Assembly: GCA_964036295.1 (NCBI GenBank)
Contig: OZ038462.1
Span: 8,387,267-8,451,266, forward strand
Direction: 5' to 3'
Length of the DNA: 64,000 nucleotides
Source: Plumapathes pennacea
Lineage: Eukaryota; Cnidaria; Anthozoa; Antipatharia; Myriopathidae
Position numbers and translations under genes: made by a program. How positions within the stretch are numbered: position 1 is the first letter of the stretch; each line of letters begins with the position of its first letter. This document shows positions 8,987 to 19,297 of the stretch, in pieces. Below the pieces are notes generated by a model. It was not told the origin of the DNA. It was given only the letters and a program-made list of their open reading frames with translations, and searched no databases.

Positions 8987-10812
8987 CAGAAGTTATGATA
9001 TGTATGTTCTGGGACAAACCCCAACTCTGACCAACCCCAAACCCAAATGAGCAGGGTTTTGGGTTTTGGTCACAAATGATTCAAACTGACAACGCAGAGA
9101 GGAAATGAAAGACGAGGAATGATGCGTTTGCCACAGCGGAAGTGTGACGTCAATACGTCTATTACGGAGCTATAACAGACTTTAGAGGTCAAGTTCACTT
9201 TTAATCCACTTCTGCGAGGATGTTCCGTTTACAAGAACAAGTCTCACCATGATCTTTCTAGTTTCTTAGCTGATAGCTTTATGCCCCACAAGTGTTAAGT
9301 CGTCCCAACAGTTCCTAATAGTTTTCACACTAGCCGATTTAGCACACAAAGGACAGGAAATGGAGTTTTGTTAGGACCAAGTTTAAGGTCACATTCGGAA
9401 CTCATATTTCCGAATGGACTTTTCCGCCAGGATTTCTTTAACACTCGAGTGGCTCCTCTATTTGATTAATACACTTATTCTAAAATCACACTAACACATT
9501 TCAATGGATATGATTGGCTGCAGTTAAGATCTGAAGGAAGAGAAGGTGCTGGCACGCCTACGGCAGTTTGCGCACTTGCTGTTGCTCATTTCCTAATTAT
9601 TCTAACTCTTCCAATTGTCAACAAAAGAACTCCAATTCACTAAATTATTCGCTTCCAAAACTACGGGAAGATATTCCATTCTTAACTTATAACACAAGTT
9701 TTAAGCCGTTTATTTAGTGTTTATTTAGTGCCTGCTGTTGAGTCTGCTTTTTCGGCTTACGCGTAAGCGTAGGGAAGTCTGGAACGTATTGAGGCCACAC
9801 ATGACGAGCCCCAGCCACCACATTGCTGCTAGCGGCGGCGCAAAATCACCACAGGATACGTAATTTTGGCCAAAAAGTGTGATGAAATATTCAAGGTATG
9901 CAAAATTCTCACAGTGTGCGAGCACCAGGACCCAGTTCCAATCCCCGCTGGTGATCGCCAGACTGAATTGGGAAATTTCAGCTTGTAAGCAAAAACGAAA
10001 CGTGATTCGAGCCACACTTGTGATCAAGGAAAAAGGAGAGGGCACTCAAAAAATACAATGTCATGTGAATGAAATTGTTTCGTACGAATACAAGCTGTTT
10101 GGCTTTTGAAGTTGCTGGTCCACGTCCGCTTAGCAATGAGACAGCCTTCTATTTACAAACTCAGAAACTAGTTTCATGTTTTAAACCTCACAAAAAATTA
10201 CTCTCGCCGTTCACAATTCTACACTTACACCGAAGCACGAAAATGATTGCTTATAAGTTTTGTTTGAAGAGTTCTGGAGAACTGGTTTCCTGTGGTGAAC
10301 AAGCGCAGGAGCACCAAATAGTCATCCGGTTCTGATTGCAAACGAGCCGCACTGTTCAAATTTTTCTTTCTTCCGGCCCAACATTTGCACTTTTAAGACA
10401 GTAGATGCGACGTGCCTGGATGTTTATATCCATACTAGGATATCACGCCGGTAAATATGACCCCCTCCCGTTTCCGGTTGTTTTCCCAAACTCGCTTGTC
10501 GCTGTGTCACAGTCGCTGTGTCACAGTTTAGCAGCACAGGAAATTGTATAGATGCGACATGGTTTGCAGCGGTTGATATGTTCCTTGCAGAGTAGTCACA
10601 TAAACGCAGTGCTGTATTTGAGAAAATCAAGCGTCAATTTTCCTGGCCTTTGACTAAATCCGTACTTCAGAGGCTTTCCAGAGCTGAGGCCCGGCCGCCC
10701 GATAAAAATGAAACATGCCAGAATCTGTTCGATAAAGCGCCCTTGAGTTCCGTCTGCACGCACGTTATTGAAGAAACGAAAATGTTTATCAGTTCTTTTT
10801 TAAACCTTGCTA

Positions 10813-10826
<14 letters not shown>

Positions 10827-10843
<17 letters not shown>

Positions 10844-10986
10844 CGTGGGTACAAAGTCGTGGGTGTGGGTACAAAGTCGTGGGTGTGGGTACAAAGTCGT
10901 GGGTGTGGGTATGAAGTCGTGGGTGTGGGTTTGAAGTCGTGGGTGTGGGTATGAAGTCGTGGGTGTAGAAATAGGTCGTGGGTACC
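10827..10986. repeat. Minisatellite, left arm (GTCGTGGGTGTGGGT unit)
   Basis: About seven units of 20-21 bp, G-rich on the plus strand, alternating ACAAA and ATGAA spacers. The mirror array is at 11960-12101 with a matching spacer order in reverse. Confidence 0.9.
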
Positions 10987-11959
10987 TAAAAACTGTAAAA
11001 GTATGTTGATTGATGATGTTTGTTTGTTAATTGGCAGCCAAAATAAGTTTAAACAAAAAAAATTCGCAAAATTAGTTCTGTCTGTCTGTCTGTCTTAGAA
11101 GGCTATTTCTCACACACAATGGACGCGTAACATGATAGGAAACGTTGAAAAATTGTCATCATTTATTAATCATAACAGTTGTCATCATAAAAGTTTTTAC
11201 ATTTGTTTAGATTACTTGGTGGGTATAAATTCACTAGACAAAACTGTGTGCGTACTACTAACCAAAGTAGAAGCGTTTGTGACGCTATATTTCAACGGTA
11301 GTCATAATCGATTACGGTACGGTACGGTACTTTGTTTTGGAGACGTCACTGCGACATTTTTTATACGACCGTTACTTTCGGGGGGGGGGAACTTTACTTT
11401 CGGAGGGGCCGGAAGGTCCCTAAATAATCGTTACTTTCTGGGGGGGGGGGGGGGGGGGGCCTTACTTGCGAAATTCTACGGTATTGCATAACCACAGCCT
11501 CAATCCGGTGGTGTCTATTTTTATATTTCAACTTTGACTCGAGTGTTGCCTCGTGCACAAATTTGTTCGCCTTTTGCAGTAAATCTATCTTTATATTCTT
11601 CAATCAATCGTCGTAATGAACTCAAAAGAGTCACAGGAAAAGTACTCGCCCGAAGCTGGCCCAAGCGCAGGGAAGCGCAGTTATGCTGCTGTTGTTGCTG
11701 GACATTTTTATATGCGTGAATTTGTGTGAACTGATCCACGTGCACAACCAGCCAGTAAATACACAACTAGGCCCGGGGGGGGGGGGGGGGGGGGGTTGAT
11801 TGAAATTGATTTTTGATTAAAATATATCGGGGTAATTCCAGAGAATTAGCCTTCTAAGACAGACAGACAGAATTAATGTTGCGAATTTTTTTTGTTTAAA
11901 CTTATTTTGGCTGCCAATTAATAAATAAATATTATCAATTAACATACTTTTACAGTGTT

Positions 11960-12084
11960 TAGGTACCCACGACCTATTTCTACACCCACGACTTCATACC
12001 CACACCCACGACTTCATACCCACACCCACGACTTTGTACCCACACCCACGACTTTGTACCCACACCCACGACTTTGTACCCACG

Positions 12085-12101
<17 letters not shown>
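11960..12101. repeat. Minisatellite, right arm (inverted copy)
   Basis: C-rich reverse complement of the left-arm array, with core ACCCACACCCACGAC. The two arrays are nearly equal in length, so a hairpin of the element would pair repeat against repeat. Confidence 0.9.
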
Positions 12102-12115
<14 letters not shown>

Positions 12116-12319
12116 CTTGCTAGGGAACCAGACCGATCAAAATAAATCAGCAGGTGATGGAACACACACGGCACCCACTGTTTTGAAAAAGTGACAATCT
12201 TGCATTCCCCAAATATTTCATCACACTTTTCTCTTCATTAATACGCGTCCTGTGGTGATTTTGGCCTCGCAAAACCGGAATGTGGGTCTCGGGGCTCCTC
12301 ATGAATTTTTGTTTCTAAG

Positions 12320-12690
12320 ACAGGTAACACCCAATAATATTATTTTCTGCTTCATACATGTCACCCAAAGGAAAACGATTTTGCTGTTAGCAATGCAAGA
12401 TTATTGATGTATAGTATATTTTACCCACGGAATCTCAGGCGTGCCGCCCAAAACAGAAGGGAAAAACATAACTTAGCTTTTCTGTCAGAATTTATAAATT
12501 ATAGGCGCAGAGTATGCTTTTAGCCACAGAATCTCAGGCGTGTCACCCAATAATTCTTTTCTGTTTCAGGCGTGCCGCCCAAAACAGGAGGGAAAACCAT
12601 ACCTACTTAATATTAATTTTGCTGTTAGAATTGAAAACTTATAGTTGCACAATGTTTTGCTGCAGGCGTGCCGCCTTATGACGGCGAAAT
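12320..12690. repeat. Diverged tandem repeat of about 110 bp
   Basis: The motif CAGGCGTGCCGCCCAAAACA and relatives (CAGGTAACACCCAATAAT) recur three to four times between AT-rich spacers that begin TTTTGCTGTTAG or similar. Function is unknown. Confidence 0.5.
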
Positions 12691-12699
12691 GGCGGGCTT

Positions 12700-13338
12700 C
12701 CGACCCGGTTTTGGCGGGTTATTCAACTTTTGACGGGCTTTTGGTTTTTGGCGAGGCAGTTCGGTCATAAACATTGACTAACATGTTCAGAACACTTATC
12801 TTCATTTCTAACCTACAATTCGGCTTTCTATTAGGCTCGTTACCTGCGTTTATACTCGTTGCGTGTCGACTCGCTGACGTGATGACTCGTGTTTCTAAAG
12901 TGGCATATTAGTTTGTATTACCTTCGCTTTGAACCCCTTTTCGTCTACCAGTGTATCAACAATTCGTCGATTGGTGAGGCTGATCGTCGGTTGTTACGAA
13001 GTTGTTACCTGTCGACCACTCTCTTTAGACGGCGAAGGACAAATCCATTGCCAGCTCTCGGAACCAAACCTTTCTTCCATCATTTGGGCACACAGATCTT
13101 GCGACAAAAGAACTGCATTCAGCGCGCACCAGTGATTATTTTGAGCCAATTCCACCTTGAAAAGCAAGCAGCCATGTCGTAAAAAAACGCGCGCCCGCCG
13201 AATGAACTCACAATGATTTGGAATTTGATTCTACCGGCACTGTACTTGCTTTTCTCTATTTGGCTTCTAAGACGTCAAAACAATAACGCTGTTGATAGGC
13301 ATTTCGTGGGACCAAAAACTGCCATTACTATTGAGTGC
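12700..13338. other. Intergenic stretch, nothing recognised
   Basis: ORFs at 12889-13182 and 12929-13135 overlap in different frames and lack family features. No repeat pairing was noticed apart from the outer frame described above. Confidence 0.4.
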
Positions 13339-14687
13339 AATCTAACTGGGTGTCAGTAAAACACGGATACGGAATACGGAATACGGATTACGGATTACAG
13401 AAAACGGAATACGGATTTACGGAATACGGAATACAGAATACGGATTACGGATTACGGATTTACGAAAATGAAAAGAACAATTAATCTATTATTTGCCTGT
13501 TTGTCTGTTTGTCTATTTCATTAGTTCTATAGTAGTTCTACAGTTCTATAGTCTATAGTTTCAAATTAGCTGTTGCAATGCCGCGTTTCAAAGTAACACC
13601 GGCGAGGGAGAGCATAGCCAGCAGCAAGAGCCCTTTTTCCACAAATGAGTTTACCTTTTGGTCGAGGGTACTATAAGGAGGGTCGAGGGTAAAAAAAAAA
13701 TGAAAAAATATAAAATAAAAAATGCCTTTATCATTATTTATTATTTCAAAGAGAAGAGAAAAAAGAGAAGTCTTCGATCCAAAGTGTTTGCAGCGGCCTT
13801 TCTTACCGTCATGATTGTAGGCACATCGTCTACATCACCGGCGCCGGCCGAGTTGCTCGCCTCGTCTGTTTAAGGACACGATAAGAGTTAAAATAACATC
13901 ACTATACCTGACGCCCCACCCCCATAAGAAGTAATAGCGGAACGGTACAGATCCCACGCAACTTCACGACTCGTTGTTTGTTTCCCGGCGCTCTCCGATC
14001 ATAATACAACTGGTCAAAGTTACAATTGATCTTCAAGTACAGTAACCGTTACATATAAAAGAAAATACTGGTTGTTTAAATACAGGTAAATTGAGGAATA
14101 ACAAGCCGCCGAGCCATTTCGGTAATACCGATTCACAAACATAATCAATCATTTTACGACGAATCATAAACATAATTTAGGCCTGCGCAAACCTCCATGT
14201 GTGCACGTTTGAAAGTGGACTGCTCGATTGTTTTCTCGGTGTAAACCACGCTGGAAAGCCGCCGGAAAATAAAGTGTTGACAGGAGATTCCTGTGCGCAT
14301 TGTGAATTGTTTGTGGGAGTTTGATAGTAAGAGATAATTAGATCAATATGTTTCCTGTATTTATTGACATGGTCGTGTTACGCAGTACGTTCAAACAGAA
14401 GACGTCTAAGCTTCTTGTGGAAGTTGTTTCTGGAATTCATTCTTGTTTGTCATGGTCGTCAAGCACTCGAAGTTTGTTTGGCCATTGAGCATGGGTGTTT
14501 CTACGAATGTAGGGCACTGCTACAGTGACACTGAAATTACATGGCCATTGTGCTGTGATTACGAAAATATACCGCGATTGAGCGACACTAAAATTAATGA
14601 AACGACATGGCTGTTATGCTGTGATCATGAAATGCAGACATTGTGCTGTTTGGCAAATGGTTTGAATCCAGGAGTGTGAACAGTAGG

Positions 14688-14800
14688 TTGGTTGTGATCG
14701 TCCGGGTTAGAGTAGTCTCCAGAAAGACTGTTGTTGGTGACTGACGTTTCGACTACCTGAGCGGAAGTCATCTTCAGAGTCAAGTGAAAAGTATTCGTCA
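14688..14800 (-). repeat. Dispersed repeat with GTCGAAACGTCA core
   Basis: On the minus strand this reads GTCGAAACGTCA, then CAACAACAGTCTTTCTGGAG, then ACTACTCTAACCCGGA. The same order of blocks occurs on the plus strand just after exon 9 of both copies of the large gene (41207-41290 and 57069-57150). A weaker match lies near 61770-61825. A GTCGAAACGTC core is common in Penelope-like retroelements, but no coding part is visible to confirm the class. Confidence 0.55.
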
Positions 14801-15059
14801 GATGGCGGTATATATGTCTCTGGTCGTAGACGTGATTGGTCCGTTATGTCGGCCTATGGTTGGTCGAGTCGGCTTGGTTGTGTTGATGTTGTTGATGTCA
14901 GTTGATGTTCTTTTGTCCTGTTGATTAGTCTATTGTTCGTTCGGTTGCGTTTGATGTCATCTATCAGTCGTTTGTAAGGTGCCGGTAATTGTTGTCTCAA
15001 CAGATGCCAGATGTCTCTCTTCAAGCTCAGTTAATTCAAACTCTGGTGGCTTATGTGGG

Positions 15060-15650
15060 AGTGTCATTTTATTGGCCTAATGCACAACTTGGCATCTTAC
15101 CAGCTTTGATGTTTTGATGGCAAGTTTACAAATCCATTCAGAATTGTTCACATTAAGATCTGATGCATTAAGATCTGAGTTGAATGAATGTTCATGACAT
15201 CTAATTACACCAGCTTTGTACCAAAGTTGATCAGGTCCACATTTAATATTTTCATGAAATTGTTTAATAAGACCCTCAATGGTTTTAAATTTGTTTACTC
15301 TTTGTTTTTGCTTCATCTGTTTTTCTTTTAGTCTCACTAGTTGTGGATTTTTTTTTGCCTTGTCTCTTTTCCTTTAACAAGATCTGGGTCCTTTTTCTTT
15401 TTCTGGCCTGTCTGTCTTTTTCTTTCACATGATCTGGGTTTCCTTCTCTGTATATTTTCTTAGCTTCATTTTCTTTTTGTTTTACTTTGAGATTACTTTT
15501 TCTGTTTCATGTGCATTCTCATTAGTTTCTCTTTAGCAAGGTATTGTTGATCCATGTTTTGCTTTCTTTCATAATCTCTCAAATAAGCTTTTCGTTCCTC
15601 AAGAGCTGAAGAATCACAACTAACTGCACAAACATAACATAACATAACAA
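15060..15650 (-). pseudogene. Fragment resembling the N-terminal region of Helitron-type helicase proteins
   Basis: The longest open piece is 15077-15337 (86 codons). It has a basic start (RLKEKQMKQKQR), then CGPDQLWYKAGV and later SEWICK. Pairing of a CCDQLWY-like segment with a downstream WIC segment is a feature I associate with the zinc-binding region ahead of Helitron Rep/helicase in animals. Upstream on the same strand the translation is rich in K, R, E and Q with stops, as in decayed N-termini of these proteins. No Rep or helicase motifs remain. The match is short, so the call is tentative. Confidence 0.4.
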
Positions 15651-16274
15651 TGTCATTTTGATTTATATTATTTTGTACTGCACTATTTACAGCATCATGA
15701 CTGCAATCCTGGCTTCGTACAATTATTTGTCACCAATGGAACAGTAGAAACATAGTGAACCTAAAAGATTCTTCTTTGGAAGTTTCTGGGTTCAACTAGA
15801 GTGCTTTCTGCAAAATTTTGAGCAGATTCTATGATTCTGTGATATTAAATGAATATTGTCTCACTAACTATAAAAGCAAAACAAAATTTTAAACAAAAAC
15901 CACGTGAACCCTATCGACCAACAAGAATGGGCGAGGTTTCAGCGGCAATGCTGCTTTGATTCGTAAATCCCTATTCCGTATTCCGTATTCCGTATCCGTG
16001 TTTTACAGACACCCCAATCTAACTAACACTTTGGAAGCCACAATCCAACGCCTAAGAACCCTGTTGTGACAAGAATGCAGGCTCTGGGGCTCTTCATGTT
16101 CCGCTGTGGCATAGGGACTTCCCTGAATGATGCATCATTCGTCGTCTTTCATTTCCTCTCTGCGTTGTCAGTTTGAATCATTTGTGACCACAACCCAAAA
16201 CCCTGCTGGCGCATTTGGGTTTGGGGTTGGTCAGAGTTGGGGTTTGTCCCAGAACAAACATATAACTTCCGCTT

Positions 16275-16634
16275 CACAGTGATTTAAATCGCTCCTGTAA
16301 ACTCCAAAACAGCCTAAATCCATTCAAATGAAAGCAAAATCGATAGGAAATATCTTAAAGTACACAAACGTTGCTTGGTTAGCCTCTGCGGAGCCTAAAT
16401 CCAGAGAAATTTCGAGCAGCATTTTTGCCGTTGATTCTTCATATTATAAAAGTCCAAGGGAGGTCACTTCCGAATCGCCATTATAGCGTTTCTTGCGAAG
16501 TACGACAGATTGTTCGAAATAAACTCCACAGTTTACAAGATTACACTTCGAAAATGCCCTAGACAAAAGTTTGTTTGACAAAACTCCGTACAACTAGAGA
16601 AATTCGGTTATTTCGAGTTCGGTTATCCGCGACA
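16275..16634. other. Intergenic stretch, nothing recognised
   Basis: No ORF, repeat pair or splice structure of note. Confidence 0.5.
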
Positions 16635-16907
16635 AATTGCCACAGCATTTGGTCGGAACGTTCGTGACAAAACTTGCCCTCCCCCCCCCCACCCCTACTG
16701 CGATTGTGCCTTTGAATAGATCGTGCAAATTTGCTTTCAGCTCAAAGCCATTTTCATCAACCGTTTTTCTCTTCAAATTTGTTACGATTCGTTCTTTTCT
16801 CCATTCTTTTTGGGCAAATAAAGCGAAAATGAAAGGCACAATCGCAGTAAGGGGGTGAGCTGGGCAAGTTTTGTCAGTGAACGTTCAAACGAATTGCTGT
16901 GGCAATT
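16635..16907. mobile_element. 273-bp MITE-like inverted repeat
   Basis: Arms of about 80 bp pair through ATTGCCACAGCA, AACGTTC, TGACAAAACTTGCCC and ACTGCGATTGTGCCTTT. The left arm contains a C run (16679-16690). The two overlapping ORFs on opposite strands are artefacts of the arms. Confidence 0.8.
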
Positions 16908-17610
16908 GCTACTGTTAATCGCACGTGGAGCCAATTGCTCATTAAATATGCGTGTAGCACATGATTGACTGCCGCGTGTTGGGAACCTCTGTGACGTAAA
17001 TGCTGCGCTGACCTCATTTATGAATTATGCTCCTAAAGGGCTACTGTAATCCTAATTTAGAAGGTCAAATTTGAGCTCTTCCGTTTGCAAATACAAGTTC
17101 GTTCCAGGATAGCCGAAATATTATTCTTTACAATAAATTTCCAAATTGTTCCGAATTGTCCCATGACATTTGAATGAATTTTAATCATTTGCTTTATAGC
17201 TCGGCCTGTTTTGGTCCAAATTCCGGACAAATTCTTTAAAATCATCATTTGAAGAAAATGTCACAAACTTCAAATCACGCCTAAAATCAAGAGGTTATCC
17301 TACGGTGGCTCTGAAGGGCCATTTACAAACCACAGTTTCTTTTTTAGCCCTATTTTTCGCGCGATAAATCAACCGCTGGACTACGATCGTGGGCTTCGCC
17401 ATGTGCCTAAACCAATAGAAGATGGTGGCAAACGGAGACGTCGAAGAGGAAGCACACTCCGACCTAAAATTTTGAGGAGTATCCCTCTCCCGAATCTGAA
17501 TATTCACATCCTTGTGTGACGAACCAAATAGACTATACTCACACCTGCCAATCCCTACTTTAGAGCAGTAGGCACATGTACCTTTTAGGTACCTATTTTT
17601 TAGTTATATG
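16908..17610. other. Intergenic stretch, nothing recognised
   Basis: Short ORFs on the minus strand (17057-17248, 17295-17507) have no recognisable features. Confidence 0.5.
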
Positions 17611-17681
17611 GCGGTGGCCGTTTACTTATAACCCAAAACCCCCACCCCAACCCTGCGCGCTGTTTTGTTCATGCGTCCCAC

Positions 17682-18043
17682 GTGTATAAAATTAAGAGGT
17701 CAACTGATAAGCGTGCCAAAACCGGCTTGACTGCATTTTTCACACCTTTCGTTCCATCGTGCACAGAAGCCATTTGTGAGAAGACTCCGACGAAGATGGT
17801 TGTGTTTGTGAGAAGAGATTTGAAAACCAGTGGCGGAGCAAGCGAAAGTCAGGCTTTCTGGTGAGTCTTACTAAGTTGATACTTGCGACGTACGAACAAA
17901 CGAACGGAACGGGCTTACGCTTAGCTTTATGCCTGTCTTTGAAACATTCCAGGTTATTCAATACATTTCTCTCTTTTCTCGCAGAGCTTTCACGCCACGC
18001 ACCTTTCAGGACAGTGGAAAAGAAGTATGGCACATGGATTTGA
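17682..18043 (+). other. Exon-intron-like unit in left palindrome arm
   Basis: A short ATG-led stretch ends at a GTGAGT donor (CTG|GTGAGT near 17861). After about 125 bp a pyrimidine-rich tract ends in CTCGCAG, followed by a conserved segment. The right arm (minus strand, about 24460 down to 24060) keeps the same donor GTGAGT, the TTTTCTCGCAG acceptor and the following segment, while the short coding part differs. Conservation of splice signals in both arms suggests that each arm holds the 5' end of a transcription unit. Confidence 0.4.
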
Positions 18044-19297
18044 CTCAAAGTTTACAAGGAATATTTGGCTGGAGATGGCTTTAAACTGAAGACGAATGTA
18101 CAAATGTATTGAGCAGAAAACCGTAAGCTCTGACATGTTAATGCTATTCTGCAGTCGTGCATGATTTTATTTACTTTGTCTTTGAAAGAGGTGTTCCAAA
18201 CGTTGTCAGTCATTTCAATTCGCTCCATCATTTTCTTTTTCTTTAATTCGTAAACAAGAATGATTTAAAACGCGAGGGCACTTTTTGAATTTGTTTTACT
18301 GCACTACTTCGGACAAAAACCTGATTTGCTGTCTGTCACATACGTGTGAACAGCATATTATTGCAAGAGAAGGTCGATATTTCTTTTCTAGATGGCTACG
18401 TTTGATCCAAAGTTTCAAAATTTTCAAGTCCGGTATCGATATTATGCAGAAAAATCCAAAATTATAAATTATGCAAACATACAGATATTAGCTGTTAAAA
18501 ATATGATGTCCAATCACTTTGGTTTACAAAGAATTCTAGTCTTGCCCGGCGTGTTATTTTTGTTTTCTTTTTTAAACATCCACGATTGGCACTTGTTTTT
18601 GTTCGTAACTGTTTCTTCGTTGTCGAAACGTTGTAGTTACGCAATTATCGATTTAACGTTTTTATTGTGTCTACTTGTACTAAATTTATTGTTCTCTTTT
18701 TCGACGGTATAAAAACCAACGCTGAACTTCCCTCACAAAACAGTTGTTCTTTTCGCTTACTTTTATGGTGTTTGCACCATTTTCGTCTTCGAAAACTGAT
18801 GTTTTTTAGTCGCCCTCGCGTTAATCTTGCACACATTTGTACAATATTTCTTCTGTCGCTCTCAAATTTGGATACGGCTTGGTAAATGTTTGACATGTTG
18901 TTAGATTTTTTCTGTGTACAATTTAGTCACTACCTGATAGGTTTATTTGGAACATCTCAAGTTATTATTCCTTTCTCCTTTTTTTTTTTTTTTGCTGTAT
19001 GCTGCTGGTAGTTATATACTCTTCAGAAATTGAAAGTTGTACATTGCTTTCCAGCACAGGAATTTTGTGAAATTATTTTTTACGAGAACAAATCATTATT
19101 TTGATTTGGATATTTCTTAGCTTTTCAAGGCAAACGAAGAATATTTCGCGGCAGAAATGATACAGTTGTGGCTGTTCTCGCAAATTTACAGCCATTTGTT
19201 TCGTGCTTTTATTTTTTTGAAGGGTATATCTCATCTGGTGCGACCTGAAAATTTAACTCGCGAAATTCAAATGGACTTTGCGTATTCAAATAGGAAC

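Larger units (their letters stand above)
10814..12114. mobile_element. MULE-like long-TIR element with minisatellite-bearing arms and 9-bp TSD
   Basis: The element is flanked by the 9-bp direct repeat CCTTGCTAG (10805-10813 and 12115-12123). Its arms, about 300 bp each, are inverted copies starting GAGTTTGACTAATGG. Both contain a tandem array of a 20-21 bp unit with core GTCGTGGGTGTGGGT, then a TGTCTG microsatellite. A 9-bp duplication and long arms fit Mutator-like elements. The 1,301-bp body has no transposase, and its centre holds two long guanine runs (about 11441-11459 and 11776-11796). Confidence 0.8.
13348..16015. mobile_element. MULE-like element with 9-bp TSD and ACGGAATACGG repeat ends
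   Basis: The 9-bp direct repeat AATCTAACT flanks it at 13339-13347 and 16016-16024. The ends are inverted repeats: left GGGTGTCAGTAAAACACGG, right its complement with one mismatch. Both are followed by short tandem units (GGAATAC/GGATTAC) that run about 100 bp on the left and 40 bp on the right. The 2,668-bp body carries a minus-strand Helitron-like fragment and a dispersed repeat, but no MULE transposase. Structurally it parallels the element at 10814-12114. Confidence 0.75.
8987..16274. mobile_element. Old inverted-repeat element frame, split by later insertions
   Basis: The segment 8987-9143 is the reverse complement of 16099-16274 with small gaps; shared cores include GGGACAAACCCCAACTCTGA and CACAAATGATTCAAACTGAC. 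An inner inverted pair, 9838-9915 against 12195-12262, shares AAAATCACCACAGGA and AGTGTGATGAAATATT. Removing the two younger elements nested inside (10814-12114 and 13348-16015) leaves about 3.3 kb. No transposase was recognised and no clear target duplication was found, so class is open. Confidence 0.55.

Noticed and set aside
10827-12101. GTGGGTGTGGGT runs as possible interstitial telomere
   Set aside because: Animal telomere is TTAGGG; the runs sit symmetrically in the arms of a transposon with a TSD.
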